Of a stretch of DNA of 64,000 bases, positions 36,344-44,938 are shown in pieces (position 1 is the first letter of the stretch; every line of letters starts with the position of its first letter). Origin of the DNA: Modicisalibacter sp033446685 (lineage in GTDB: Bacteria; Pseudomonadota; Gammaproteobacteria; Pseudomonadales; Halomonadaceae); the NCBI RefSeq assembly GCF_033446685.1, contig NZ_JAWQLY010000013.1:1-64000 (forward strand). The letters are read 5' to 3'. The notes under the pieces were generated by a model, which was given only the letters and a program-made list of their open reading frames with translations, ran no database searches and was not told where the DNA came from. Both the position numbers and the translations under genes were made by a program.

Positions 36344-38248
36344 ATGACCGCATCCGCCGCACAGGCACGCCGCACCTACAACATCGACCAGTGGGGAAGT
36401 GGCTATTTCGACGTCGACGATCACGGCCATGCCGTGGTCCGACCGCTGGGCAGCGAGATCGAAGGCCCGGCGCTGCCGCTCGATGCACTGGTCGACCAGC
36501 TGCGCGAGGCCGGCCTGCGCCTGCCGGTGCTGGTGCGCTTTACCGACATCCTGCACGACCGCGTGGAGCAGCTCTGCGCGGCGTTCGACACGGCGATGCG
36601 CGAGGAATCCTTCCAGGGCGGCTATACCGCGGTCTACCCGATCAAGGTCAACCAGCAGCGCCGGGTGGTCGAGGAGATCCTCGCCACCCAGGAGCGCGGC
36701 CATGGCCGCGTCGGCCTGGAGGCCGGCAGCAAGCCCGAGCTGCTGGCGGTACTGGCGCTGTCCACCGACGGCTCGTCGCTGATCGTCTGCAATGGCTACA
36801 AGGATCGCGAATACGTACGCCTGGCGCTGATGGGCGAGAAGCTCGGCCACCGGGTCTACCTGGTGGTGGAGAAGTTCTCGGAACTCAACCTGATCCTCGA
36901 GGAGGCCGAGCGCATCGGCGTGAAGCCGCGGATCGGGCTGCGCGCGCGGCTGGCCTCGGTGGGCAAGGGCAAGTGGCAGGACAGCGGCGGCGAGAAGTCC
37001 AAGTTCGGCCTCACCGCGATGCAGATCCTCGGCGTGGTCGAGCGCCTGCGCGAAGCCGATGCGCTGGCCAGCCTGCAATTGGTGCACTTCCATCTCGGCT
37101 CGCAGATCGCCAATATCCGCGACATTCAACGCGGCCTGCGCGAGTGCGCACGCTTCTACCGGAGCCTGCGCGAACTGGGCGCGCCGGTGGACACCGTCGA
37201 CGTCGGCGGCGGCTTGGGCGTGGATTATGAAGGAACCCGATCGCGCAGCTTCTGCTCGATCAACTATTCGATGCGCGAGTACGCCAGCAACGTGGTGTGG
37301 GCGTTCAGCCAGGCCTGCGAGGCCGAGGGCATCCCCCATCCGCATCTGATTTCCGAGTCCGGCCGGGCACTGACGGCGCACCATGCGGTGCTGATCACCA
37401 ACGTCATCGACGAGGAGCGCATCGGTGAAACCGCCCCGCCGCGCCGACGCGCCGAGGACGATCCCCAGGTCGACGAGCTGTGGCGCGTCTATGACCGGCT
37501 CGAGACCATGCAGGAACCGCGCGGCCAGGTCGAGGCGTACCATGACCTGACCCAGGCGATCGCCGAACTGCAGGAGCGTTTCGTGGTGGGCATGGCCGAT
37601 CTGGACGCCCGCGCCGAGGGCGAGGCGGTGTATTTCGCCGCCTGCCAGCGCTTGCGCTCGCGCCTCGACGGCCGCAACCGCGCCCACCGCGACATCGCCG
37701 ACGAATTGGGCGAGAAGCTCGCCGACAAGCTGTTCGTCAACTTCTCGCTGTTCCAGTCGCTGCCCGACGTGTGGGGCATCAAGCAGGTCTTCCCGGTGCT
37801 GCCGCTGACCGGGCTGGACCGCGAGCCGACCCGCCGCGGGGTGATTCAGGACATCACCTGCGATTCCGACGGGCGCATCGACAGCTACGTCGACGGCCAG
37901 GGCCTGGAAAGCACCCTGCCGCTGCCCGAGTGGGACGACCACGACGACAAGTTGCTGGGGCTGTTCCTAGTCGGCGCCTATCAGGAGATCCTCGGCGACC
38001 TGCACAACCTGTTCGGCGATACCGACTCGGTCGACGCCGCGCTCGACGCCGACGGCCAGTGGCAGCTATCGAGCCTCCAGCATGGCGACCGGGTCGCCGA
38101 CGTGCTGCGCTACGTCAACTTCGACGCCGAGGTGCTGCGTGCCCGGCTCGATGCCCAGCTTCAAGCCAGCTCGCTCGACGATGCCGAGCGGACGCACTTC
38201 ATGGACGACCTGGCCGCCGGCCTCGAGGGCTATACCTACCTCGAGTAA
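36344..38248 (+). CDS. speA: biosynthetic arginine decarboxylase
   Basis: A 634-residue PLP-dependent decarboxylase of the SpeA type, converting arginine to agmatine for putrescine synthesis. The PLP lysine lies in YPIKVNQQRRVVEEI. Then come GLEAGSKPELLAVLAL, LVHFHLGSQIANI and VDVGGGLGVDYEGT (phosphate loop). The C-terminal part has the catalytic cysteine region DITCDSDG. The start MTASAAQARRTYNIDQWGSGYF matches known SpeA beginnings, behind CAGGGAG. It is monocistronic. Confidence 0.95.
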   Translation: MTASAAQARRTYNIDQWGSGYFDVDDHGHAVVRPLGSEIEGPALPLDALVDQLREAGLRLPVLVRFTDILHDRVEQLCAAFDTAMREESFQGGYTAVYPIKVNQQRRVVEEILATQERGHGRVGLEAGSKPELLAVLALSTDGSSLIVCNGYKDREYVRLALMGEKLGHRVYLVVEKFSELNLILEEAERIGVKPRIGLRARLASVGKGKWQDSGGEKSKFGLTAMQILGVVERLREADALASLQLVHFHLGSQIANIRDIQRGLRECARFYRSLRELGAPVDTVDVGGGLGVDYEGTRSRSFCSINYSMREYASNVVWAFSQACEAEGIPHPHLISESGRALTAHHAVLITNVIDEERIGETAPPRRRAEDDPQVDELWRVYDRLETMQEPRGQVEAYHDLTQAIAELQERFVVGMADLDARAEGEAVYFAACQRLRSRLDGRNRAHRDIADELGEKLADKLFVNFSLFQSLPDVWGIKQVFPVLPLTGLDREPTRRGVIQDITCDSDGRIDSYVDGQGLESTLPLPEWDDHDDKLLGLFLVGAYQEILGDLHNLFGDTDSVDAALDADGQWQLSSLQHGDRVADVLRYVNFDAEVLRARLDAQLQASSLDDAERTHFMDDLAAGLEGYTYLE

Positions 38249-38288
38249 GCGTCGAGGTAACCGGCAGCGCTTCTGAACCCGCCCCGGG

Positions 38289-38969
38289 CTAGTCGGCGGT
38301 GCGGGTGATCGCCTCGACGGCACCGTGGCTGGCGCCGGCCTGCAGCGCCAGGCTGATTTCGGCGCCACGCGGCAAGGCCCCGACCCCCGCCGGCGTGCCG
38401 GTCAGCACCACGTCGCCGGGCATCAGCGTGAAGTGGCGGCTCATTTCGGCCAGCAGTTCAGGAATCGCGAACAGCATGTCGCCGCTGTCGCCGGTCTGGC
38501 GGCGTTCGCCGTCGATGTCCAGCGTAAAATGCAGCGCCTGCCAGTCGGGCTCGCCCTCGACCAGGGCGAACGGCGTCAGCGGACAGGCCGCGTCGAAGGC
38601 CTTGGCGACCTCCCACGGATGCCCCTTGTCCTTGAGCTGCGCCTGCACGTCGCGCAGGGTCAGATCCAGCGCCAACCCCAGCCCGACGACGGCCCGCTGC
38701 GCCGCATGCGGCGTTGCACGGGTCAGCGGCGTGCCGATCAGTAGCGCCAGTTCGGCCTCGAAATGCACCTCGCCGCGCTCGAACTGACTTTCCAGCGGCT
38801 CGTCGATATCCACGGCGCTACTCGCCGGCTTGATGAACAAAAGCGGCGCGCTGGGCACCGGGTTGTCGAGCTCGCGGGCGTGCTCGGCGTAATTGCGGCC
38901 GACGCAGACGATCTTGCCCAGCGTCTGGTTAAACGCCTGGCCATTGGTGAAGCGGGGAACGAACGACAT
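38289..38969 (-). CDS. fumarylacetoacetate-hydrolase family protein
   Basis: A 226-residue FAH-fold enzyme. The start is KIVCVGRNYAEHARELDNPV. The metal site comes from VHFEAELALLIG (two glutamates), and GLALDLTLRDVQAQLKDKG (Asp) and VLTGTPAGVGALPRGAEISL follow. Homologues act as acylpyruvate hydrolases, oxaloacetate decarboxylases or tautomerases; the exact role is open. The ATG at 38969 has GTGGAG upstream; longer readings upstream are not supported. It is divergent from chrA. Confidence 0.87.
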   Translation of the reverse strand: MSFVPRFTNGQAFNQTLGKIVCVGRNYAEHARELDNPVPSAPLLFIKPASSAVDIDEPLESQFERGEVHFEAELALLIGTPLTRATPHAAQRAVVGLGLALDLTLRDVQAQLKDKGHPWEVAKAFDAACPLTPFALVEGEPDWQALHFTLDIDGERRQTGDSGDMLFAIPELLAEMSRHFTLMPGDVVLTGTPAGVGALPRGAEISLALQAGASHGAVEAITRTAD

Positions 38970-39128
38970 GGCGACTCCACGAAATCCGATGAGGGAAATG
39001 CCGAGTCTACCCCAGCGGCGCGAGCGGTCCATACAAACGCCCAACAAAACGGCTCCCGGGCGCCGGCCGTAACACGGCCGACAGAATGCACCGGTTAGTC
39101 TAGGACGAGGCCGACCACGGGGATTGTC

Positions 39129-40265
39129 ATGCCACTTGCCATCTTTCTCGATTTCCTGAAGCTGGGCTGCGTCAGCTTCGGCGGCCCGATCGCCCACCTG
39201 GGGTATTTCCACCGCCGCTATGTCATCGAGCGCGCAACGCTCGACGAGCGCGACTACGCCGAGCTGCTGGCGCTGTGTCAGTTCCTGCCGGGGCCGGCCA
39301 GCTCGCAGATGAGCATGGCGATCGGCTATCGCCAGCATGGCGTGACGGGCAGCCTGGCGGCCTTCGCCGGCTTCACCCTGCCGTCCGCGCTATTGATGCT
39401 GGGCGCCGGGCTGTGGCTGACCGGGGCGCCCGACAACGCCTGGGTGGCGGGCGCCTTGAGCGGGCTGAAGCTGCTCGCCGTGGCGGTGGTCGCCGATGCC
39501 GTGCTGACCCTGCAGGCACGCTGCTGCCCGGATACCCCGCGCCGAGTGCTGGCTCTGTTGACGTCGATCGCCGTGTGGCTGATGCCGGGCACCGCGACTC
39601 AGGTGGCGGCGCTGCTCGGCGCGGCGCTGTTGGGATCACTCATGGGCGACGCCGAACGGGCTGCCGGCGCAACGCGGCCTGCCGTCACCCGCCCCCATCG
39701 CTGGGCATGGATCGCGTTTGCACTACTCTGGCTGGCGGTGTGGCTGGTCCCCGGGCTGGCGGTCTTCGACACCTTCTACCGCGTCGGCTCCCTGGTATTT
39801 GGCGGCGGCCATGTGGTGCTGCCACTGCTCGGCGCCGAGCCGCTGATCCGTACGGGCATGGACGAGGCGACTTTCATCGCCGGCTACAGCCTGGCGCAGG
39901 CGGTGCCGGGGCCGATGTTCACCTTAGCCGGCTACCTGGGCAGCGCGCTCAATGGCTCGCTGCTCGATGGCCTGGTGGCCCTGACGGCGATCTTCCTGCC
40001 CGGCTGGCTGTTGCTGCTGGCGGTGCTGCCGCTGTGGTCTCGCCTGCGCGGCAGGCCGCGCCTGGCCAATGCCATGGCCTGGGTGACCGCGGCGACCGTC
40101 GGTCTGCTGCTGGCGGCGCTCTATGACCCGGTGTTCCGCTCCAGCGTCGCCGACCCCGCCGACATGGCGGCCGTGGCCGCGCTGTGGAGCCTGCTGAAAT
40201 ACACGCCGCTACCGGTATGGGCGGTCGTGCTGGTCGCCGGGCTGGGCGGAGCGTTATGGGGCTGA
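39129..40265 (+). CDS. chrA: chromate transporter, two-domain ChrA
   Basis: A 378-residue CHR-family inner-membrane transporter with two homologous halves. The first half carries FLKLGCVSFGGPIAHLGYFH and LCQFLPGPASSQM. The second carries FYRVGSLVFGGGHVVLPLLG and GYSLAQAVPGPMFTLAGYLG. ChrA exports chromate, lowering its toxicity, usually linked to sulfate exclusion. There is no chrB regulator beside it. It is convergent with a small unknown gene. Confidence 0.92.
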   Translation: MPLAIFLDFLKLGCVSFGGPIAHLGYFHRRYVIERATLDERDYAELLALCQFLPGPASSQMSMAIGYRQHGVTGSLAAFAGFTLPSALLMLGAGLWLTGAPDNAWVAGALSGLKLLAVAVVADAVLTLQARCCPDTPRRVLALLTSIAVWLMPGTATQVAALLGAALLGSLMGDAERAAGATRPAVTRPHRWAWIAFALLWLAVWLVPGLAVFDTFYRVGSLVFGGGHVVLPLLGAEPLIRTGMDEATFIAGYSLAQAVPGPMFTLAGYLGSALNGSLLDGLVALTAIFLPGWLLLLAVLPLWSRLRGRPRLANAMAWVTAATVGLLLAALYDPVFRSSVADPADMAAVAALWSLLKYTPLPVWAVVLVAGLGGALWG

Positions 40266-40268
40266 GCG

Positions 40269-40514
40269 CTACCGGCCGCTCTGGGCGTAGTCGCACGCCT
40301 TGCGACACAGCTCTTCGTCCAGCCCGACCCGGCCCTGGGACTCGGTGACCAGCAGGTGGATCGCGCCCGGGTCATCCAACTCGGGGTTGGCGCGCCGCTT
40401 GGCGCCGATCTCCCCGGCGATGGCGCGTAGCGCCAGGTCACCCGGGGTGCCCTGTTGCGGGGGTGTGCCGGCAAGCGCCTCACGGGCATGCAGTACCGTA
40501 TCCAGATCGATCAT
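40269..40514 (-). CDS. hypothetical protein, 81 residues
   Basis: Begins MIDLDTVLHAREALAG behind GGGAGG at ~40522-40527. No signal peptide or membrane segment is seen. Residues ~40-60 contain LDDPGAIHLLVTESQGRVGL. The C-terminal half includes LCRKACDYAQSG with two cysteines. I do not recognise the family. The strong ribosome site and codon use like the neighbours support it as a real gene. It lies 3 bases from the convergent chrA stop. Confidence 0.6.
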   Translation of the reverse strand: MIDLDTVLHAREALAGTPPQQGTPGDLALRAIAGEIGAKRRANPELDDPGAIHLLVTESQGRVGLDEELCRKACDYAQSGR

Positions 40515-40669
40515 CTTCAACCTCCCTGTCGAATAGCCAACGTACCCGACGAGTGTATGGCCGCATCGGGCGAGCGCCAATCGGATCCTTGGCGGGCCGC
40601 GCCGCGGCAGGTTGAGCTATGGCTGTTTTGAGCTATACAGGGGGAAGGATCACAGCACACGGAGGTAGC

Positions 40670-40909
40670 ATGACCCATACCGCACGCGTAGAGCCCATCA
40701 CTCAGGAGCAGGAAGACGCCACGATGCTGGCCGGTTGGCGCGTCGTCGACGTTACCGACCCGGATGCCCCGGTCGAGATATCGCGCCACGACACCGAGCC
40801 CGAAGCCATCCAGGCGGCACGCGACTTCGAGCGGCAGACGGCCTACGAAACCGGCTCCGCCCCGGACGACAACCAGGATTACGATGCGGGCGAGACGCCG
40901 ACTCGCTAG
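40670..40909 (+). CDS. hypothetical protein, 79 residues
   Basis: A small acidic protein (MTHTARVEPITQEQEDATM) preceded by GGAGG at 40661. A middle segment reads GWRVVDVTDPDAPVEISRHD, and the tail is Asp/Glu-rich. It has no signal, no membrane segment and no known family. An acidic, hydrophilic make-up is common in halophilic bacteria. A strong hairpin (40923-40950) follows the stop. Confidence 0.6.
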   Translation: MTHTARVEPITQEQEDATMLAGWRVVDVTDPDAPVEISRHDTEPEAIQAARDFERQTAYETGSAPDDNQDYDAGETPTR

Positions 40910-40922
40910 CGGCTAGCCCGGC

Positions 40923-40950
40923 GCAGGCCGACACGATCCCGTCGGCCTGC
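40923..40950 (+). terminator. hairpin after the 79-residue gene, possible terminator
   Basis: The perfect 10-bp arms GCAGGCCGAC and GTCGGCCTGC enclose an 8-base loop, 14 bases after the stop. There is no T-run, so it may only stabilise the transcript end. The rest of 40951-41185 holds no gene I can support; a 10-base palindrome CAAGATCTTG lies at 41161-41170, just before the next gene. Confidence 0.45.
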
Positions 40951-41185
40951 CGATCGACCCGGCCATGGAGGTTTCCGGTCATCGCCGGCCGCGCTTCCTG
41001 GCTACACCACCACGACGGTCAGGCCAAACGTTGGTGGAATACATCTTCCATCGCCCGTCATATATCCGCCCGGCTTGGCGGGTAGTTAAATGATGACATT
41101 CTGATAAAAATAAACCTACGTTATCGCGCCGTTCTACCAGCCATGGTTTCTTTGCATTATCAAGATCTTGCCGCTGGAGACGTGC

Positions 41186-42031
41186 GTGCGGAACGCGACC
41201 AACCCCATGTTGAAGCGCTTGAGCGCCCTGGTTTCGCTGAATGATGTCGAAGTCGAGCTACTCGAGAGCCTGACTTTCGAGATGCGCGAAGTCACCGCTG
41301 GCGAGTGGCTATGGCATGAAGGCGACAGCGCCGAGTCGCTGCTGGTCATCAGCGAGGGCTGGGGCTGTTCGGCGCGTTATCTGAGCGACGGTAGTCGGCA
41401 ACTGCTGGCTACCTATCTCCCCGGCGACATTCTGGGAATCTTCGAGCTGTTGAGCGGAATACGCCGCAACGATGTGTCGATGCTCACCGACGGCCGGGTC
41501 TGCGAGTACTCCTATTCGAGCATCTTCACCCTACTAACCGCTTCGAATCGCATGAGGTCGGCACTGTTCGTGATCGCCAACCAGCATCAGGCCATGCTCG
41601 CCGAGCGGTTGGTCAGCGTGGCGCGTCGCAACGCGCGCGAGAGCCTGGCGCACTTTCTCTGTGAATGCCGCGAGCGCCTGCTGGAATTTCTCCCCGACGA
41701 TGTCGACGGCTTTCAGCTACCGCTCTCGCAACAGGACCTTGCCGATGCGCTCGGCATGAGCACGGTCCACATCAGCCGCACCTTTTCGGCACTGGCCTGC
41801 CAAGGACTGGTGAGACGCCACCATTTCCACATGGTGATCCTCGATCCGCAGCGCCTGGCCGAAATGGCCGACTTCGATGACCACTACCTGAACTGCGACA
41901 AGCGGATCCTGGCCACGAATACGCCAATCTCGTTCAGCGACTCGGCTGCCGCGGAATGGCTGCCTTCGATGAGTCACGAGTCCAAAGGCCGGCCTTCCGC
42001 CGAGGGCGACGAGCCGACGGCATCCAGTTGA
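41186..42031 (+). CDS. Crp/Fnr-family transcriptional regulator (first)
   Basis: A 281-residue regulator. A cyclic-nucleotide-binding-like beta-barrel (~25-140) includes EWLWHEGDSAESLLVISEGW and YLPGDILGIFELL. A long dimer helix follows, then a HTH with LSQQDLADALGMSTVHISRT as helix pair. Compared with FNR it lacks the N-terminal cysteine set. I chose the GTG at 41186 because GGAG lies 6 bases ahead; an ATG at 41207 is the alternative. The C-terminal ~45 residues are an extra, unstructured tail. Its recognition helix (VHISRT) resembles that of the second Crp/Fnr protein at 44197-44934. The signal is unknown. Confidence 0.82.
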   Translation: MRNATNPMLKRLSALVSLNDVEVELLESLTFEMREVTAGEWLWHEGDSAESLLVISEGWGCSARYLSDGSRQLLATYLPGDILGIFELLSGIRRNDVSMLTDGRVCEYSYSSIFTLLTASNRMRSALFVIANQHQAMLAERLVSVARRNARESLAHFLCECRERLLEFLPDDVDGFQLPLSQQDLADALGMSTVHISRTFSALACQGLVRRHHFHMVILDPQRLAEMADFDDHYLNCDKRILATNTPISFSDSAAAEWLPSMSHESKGRPSAEGDEPTASS

Positions 42032-42061
42032 TGCAGTCGCACCGCAAGCCTATCCCCAGCT

Positions 42062-42652
42062 TCATCCCAATTCGCGAAACCAGCGCTGGATCCTGCGCTG
42101 GTGCCAGCGACGCGAAAGCCGCCCGGCTTTCACGCTCGCCGGAATCAGCACGGCACTTTGTTGCCGCGGCACGACGTTAAAGCGCCGATACACCCCCAAC
42201 GGGTACTTCTCATTTCCATAAACCGCCACGGCGCGGATCTCCACCGCCCCGACGTCGCTCCAGCTATCGAGTTCGTAACCATGCTCCGCGAGGGTATGGC
42301 GGATCAGCACGTCGAAGCCTGAGAAGCGGTAGAAATGCTTCGGTGGAACCGGCCCCTGGAAGCGGGCGCCACTTTCCTCGCCCTGATCGTCGGTAGCAAG
42401 GTCGGTGACTTCGCTGGTCAGCCATCGGCCCTCTCTCTCGACTGCGCAGAACACCGTCGACAGGTAGATTGCTTCATAGCTCATGTTGCTGATCAGGCAG
42501 GGCGCCTTGATGTCGTCGCTGTAGGCACGGTTGATGATCAACTGCGGGCGGCGTTGGCGGCGAAAGCCCCGGAGCATCTGAACGCCCAGAAACAGCAGGA
42601 CAAAGTTGATGGCCAGCGCAGTGGCCATGTTCAGTATCTCGATCATACCCAT
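42062..42652 (-). CDS. membrane-anchored hypothetical protein
   Basis: A 196-residue protein with one N-terminal membrane segment (residues ~3-27, MATALAINFVLLFLGVQMLRG). A soluble domain follows, predicted cytoplasmic because of the Arg-rich stretch after the anchor (RGFRRQRRPQ). Motifs such as PCLISNMSYEAIYLSTVFCA and KHFYRFSGFDVLIRHTL are visible. I do not recognise the family. The start is taken as the ATG at 42652; 42646 is also possible. It is convergent with the Crp/Fnr gene, 30 bases apart. Confidence 0.65.
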   Translation of the reverse strand: MGMIEILNMATALAINFVLLFLGVQMLRGFRRQRRPQLIINRAYSDDIKAPCLISNMSYEAIYLSTVFCAVEREGRWLTSEVTDLATDDQGEESGARFQGPVPPKHFYRFSGFDVLIRHTLAEHGYELDSWSDVGAVEIRAVAVYGNEKYPLGVYRRFNVVPRQQSAVLIPASVKAGRLSRRWHQRRIQRWFRELG

Positions 42653-42720
42653 CCCTGGATCGGTGCACCGCTCCGTGGCTACGAGACTTGAGAGTAGCTT
42701 AACGGCCACGCCTGCGAGAA

Positions 42721-42901
42721 AGGAAAAGCCCGGCCTGTTTTGCAGGCCGGGCTTTAACTAGCAGTGCGTGTCCTTGCTGCCTAAGCGGAATCCTATCCGC
42801 ACTTCCATGGTAAACCGGGCTTTCCCTGCCCGTTCTTCCTTGCCAAGCGATCCGTGCCCTACAACGCCACTACAGTGTCACGTCTCGACGGCATAAAACT
42901 T
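42721..42901 (-). ncRNA. CsrB/RsmZ-like sRNA, copy A
   Basis: About 180 nt on the minus strand with seven GGA motifs. CGGGC-AGGGAAA-GCCCG (42816-42832) and GCGGA-TAGGAT-TCCGC (42785-42800) expose GGA in hairpin loops, the classic CsrA/RsmA-binding form. The 3' end is a perfect 13-bp terminator stem (42725-42755) followed by TTTTCCT. The 5' end is set by a -10-like GATAAT (42909-42914) followed by CTGGGTTAA, a box shared with copies B and C. AGCAAGGA lies before the terminator as in B and C. No open reading frame on this strand spans it. The RNA should titrate CsrA/RsmA; there is no expression evidence. Confidence 0.75.
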
Positions 42902-42982
42902 AACCCAGATTATCAAACCAGAAATTTAGCAAACGAATGGCTGGGACGAGAAGCAATCCAAGCCAACAAATTAGAAGAGGAG

Positions 42983-43103
42983 AGCCCCGGCTGTCCATTA
43001 GCCAGGGGCTTGTCTCGGCTTACATGCCGCCTCCATCTTAGTGGCGTTACCCCATGTAAGGGATTCACTACCCTGTGGGTAAGCGATCATAAACATCCGA
43101 GAC
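42983..43103. other. structured intergenic element, function and strand unresolved
   Basis: A dense set of complementary segments. An AGCCCC/GGGGCT hairpin is at 42983-43010. The closing stem GTCTCGG (43012-43018)/CCGAGAC (43097-43103) encloses CTTACATG (43019-43026)/CATGTAAG (43053-43060) with an inner CGCC/GGCG hairpin, and a TACCC-TGT-GGGTA hairpin (43069-43081). This makes a compact three-way junction of about 92 nt. It lies downstream of tRNA-Thr and upstream of sRNA A on the minus strand. On that strand the AGCCCC hairpin would be 3' and could act as terminator, though its T-tract (CTCCTCTTCT) is weak. I do not recognise a known RNA family. Confidence 0.45.
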
Positions 43104-43253
43104 ATGGCACCCGTGCCCTTCGTTGATGCAGTCGAAGCTCGACGAGAAGCGTTGAAGAGCGCAGCTCAACCGGAGAGGAATAACTTTGCGGACTCACAGC
43201 GAAGCGGGTCGAGTCACCGTGGGGGCGATAGGCAGCGAATTTAGAGGAAGGAG

Positions 43254-43329
43254 TGGTGCCGGCGAGTGGACTCGAACCACCGACCTACGCATTACGAATG
43301 CGTTGCTCTGCCAACTGAGCTACGCCGGC
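43254..43329 (-). tRNA. tRNA-Thr (anticodon CGT)
   Basis: A 76-nt cloverleaf on the minus strand. The acceptor GCCGGCG pairs with CGCCGGC, the D stem is GCTC/GAGC, and the anticodon stem ACGCA/TGCGT holds loop TTCGTAA with anticodon CGT. The T arm has TTCGAGT, discriminator A and an encoded CCA (43254-43256). It reads ACG threonine codons. Confidence 0.93.
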
Positions 43330-43338
43330 CCGCAAAAA

Positions 43339-43368
43339 ATCTTACTCATTCGCCGGTATGTCAGGCAA
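43339..43368 (-). promoter_or_regulatory. probable sigma-70 promoter of tRNA-Thr(CGT)
   Basis: On the minus strand TTGCCT (43363-43368) and TAAGAT (43339-43344) are 18 bases apart. The -10 box ends 9 bases before the tRNA 5' end. Confidence 0.5.
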
Positions 43369-43451
43369 GCCCGTTAGCCGGCCCTTGCCAAGTCTGCCGC
43401 CAGCTTCTAAAGCTTGAGGCAGGCATTCCCGACACGACAAGGAGCAAGACC

Positions 43452-43763
43452 ATGTCAATGAAGACAGCCAAGCGAATCAGCCCCTCTCTACTGGCCGCGC
43501 TGGTAATCGGCCTGGGCCTTCCAGCGTTCGCTTTCGCCGATGAGCCAATCCCGCAGGCGAGCGACGAGGCCACCCAGGACGCCGGGTCCCAGCAACAGGC
43601 TGCCCAGAGCGATGAACAACGCAAGCGGCCCGAGGGTAAGGTCAAACCGCAGGAGGCGCAGAAGCACCAGGACACTTCGTTGAGCCACGACACCGACGAG
43701 GAGAGCCTCGATCAGGAAAGCGGCTCCGATGCCATGATGCAGCCCGATGGTTACGGCGGTTGA
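43452..43763 (+). CDS. small exported acidic/Gln-rich hypothetical protein
   Basis: A 103-residue protein with a clear signal peptide (MSMKTAKRISPSLLAALVIG, ending AFAFADE near residue 30). The mature part is low complexity, rich in Gln, Asp, Glu and Ser (SQQQAAQSDEQRKRPEGK; SLSHDTDEESLDQESGSD). It is likely disordered in the periplasm; there is no family. The ATG at 43452 has AAGGAG about 12 bases ahead. A longer reading from 43266 would run through the tRNA-Thr gene and is rejected. Confidence 0.6.
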   Translation: MSMKTAKRISPSLLAALVIGLGLPAFAFADEPIPQASDEATQDAGSQQQAAQSDEQRKRPEGKVKPQEAQKHQDTSLSHDTDEESLDQESGSDAMMQPDGYGG

Positions 43764-43837
43764 ACCCCGCGCCGCAGGCCGGGTCAAGGAGGTGCCTTGT
43801 CCCGGCTTTTCAATCGACTTGCAGACGAGTCGCGCGG

Positions 43838-44065
43838 CTATTCGTTTTCCCGACGCAGTTGCCTGGCAAGGTTACGCAGATAATCGGCCGAGACGCTCGA
43901 CATTCCCGCTTCCTTCATGGCCTTGGCCAGGCGGAGATAGGCCTCGGCATCATTGAGGGCGAGCCGCGCCTCCTCGGTTTCGAGCTCTGTCGTCACGCTT
44001 GCGGTCTCCTTGTGCGGCCCTGTAGAAAGCGCGCTGCTCGGCAACGCGCGTGCAAAAGATGCCAT
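43838..44065 (-). CDS. hypothetical protein, 75 residues
   Basis: Starts MASFARALPSSALSTG; the second half (TEEARLALNDAEAYLRLAKA through SADYLRNLARQLRRENE) is strongly helical and charged, suggesting a short coiled coil. No known family. The ATG at 44065 is preferred over an upstream TTG. The ribosome site GAGGCGA lies somewhat far from it, so confidence is moderate. Confidence 0.5.
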   Translation of the reverse strand: MASFARALPSSALSTGPHKETASVTTELETEEARLALNDAEAYLRLAKAMKEAGMSSVSADYLRNLARQLRRENE

Positions 44066-44196
44066 AATTTTGTCTCGCCTCAAATAACCGACGGCGCGCT
44101 ACATTAGCATGCCCATGGCCTTGAAGTATGGACGAGTCATGCTTCGGCACGAGACGAGCTCTCATCGAACGGACCACAAACCTGACAGGTACCGTT

Positions 44197-44934
44197 CTAC
44201 CCGCGCAACAGCGGATTGATCTCTTCGCTGCAATGTTCGGGAACGAACCCCGCCAACGCAGAGAGCCGCTCGAAATCGAGGATACTTATGGCGTTACGCC
44301 GCTTGTGAATCAGCCCCTCCTCCGCCAGGTCGGTCAACGTGCGGCTGACATGCACTTCGGTGAGCCCCAGCATCAGGCTGAACAGACGCTGCGTCAGGGG
44401 CAGCGTGAAACTGCCCCCGTCAGTCGCGTGGATACGCTCCAGCCGGTAATAGATTTCCAGGGCAAAGTGCGCAATGCGCGACTTGGCGTCGTGACTCAGC
44501 ACGTTGACCAGGCGCTCGGTGATGACCGCCTGCTGATGCGATGCCGAGGCATGCATTGCCAACCCCAGCGTACTGGAGCGCTGGCAGGCCTCACGCAGGC
44601 TTTGCACGGGGAATGGACAGACGACACCGTCCGTGAGCATCTCGACCCCGGAGTAGTGGGTATTGAACGTCACTTCACGAATGCCGATCAGATCGCCGGG
44701 CAAGAATATCTCGAGGACTTGGCGACTACCGCCCTTACTGCAATGAAATGAGTAGGCCCAGCCTCGCTTCAAGGTATACAACATCTCGGGAACGTCGCCG
44801 GCCTTCCACAACTGGCTACGGCGCGCGATCTCTTTAGGCGCGTGCTCGAACTCTTCCAGCAGTTGCAGATCCTCCTCGCCAAGTTCGATGTGTTGGCAGA
44901 GGTTCCTTTTGATACAGCACTCTTCCGTATCCAT
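44197..44934 (-). CDS. Crp/Fnr-family regulator with FNR-like cysteines (second)
   Basis: A 245-residue regulator. Its effector barrel (~25-140) contains LWKAGDVPEMLYTLKRGWA and IFLPGDLIGIREV. The C-terminal HTH is LTQRLFSLMLGLTEVHVSRT. Near the N-terminus MDTEECCIKRNLCQH supplies Cys6, Cys7 and Cys13, with Cys106 93 residues later. E. coli FNR has Cys20, 23, 29 and 122, also 93 apart, so an oxygen/NO-sensitive [4Fe-4S] cluster is possible, though the first spacing differs. The ATG at 44934 is preceded by AAGGATG; the 120-residue longer reading is rejected. The leader carries a candidate CsrA site and an inverted repeat. Confidence 0.85.
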   Translation of the reverse strand: MDTEECCIKRNLCQHIELGEEDLQLLEEFEHAPKEIARRSQLWKAGDVPEMLYTLKRGWAYSFHCSKGGSRQVLEIFLPGDLIGIREVTFNTHYSGVEMLTDGVVCPFPVQSLREACQRSSTLGLAMHASASHQQAVITERLVNVLSHDAKSRIAHFALEIYYRLERIHATDGGSFTLPLTQRLFSLMLGLTEVHVSRTLTDLAEEGLIHKRRNAISILDFERLSALAGFVPEHCSEEINPLLRG

Positions 44935-44938
44935 GGAA

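Noticed and set aside
36305..37942. 545-codon open frame opposite speA
   Set aside because: Shadow of speA, which has all arginine decarboxylase motifs.
43266..43451. Longer start for the small exported protein
   Set aside because: The extension is translated tRNA-Thr sequence; the signal peptide begins at 43452.
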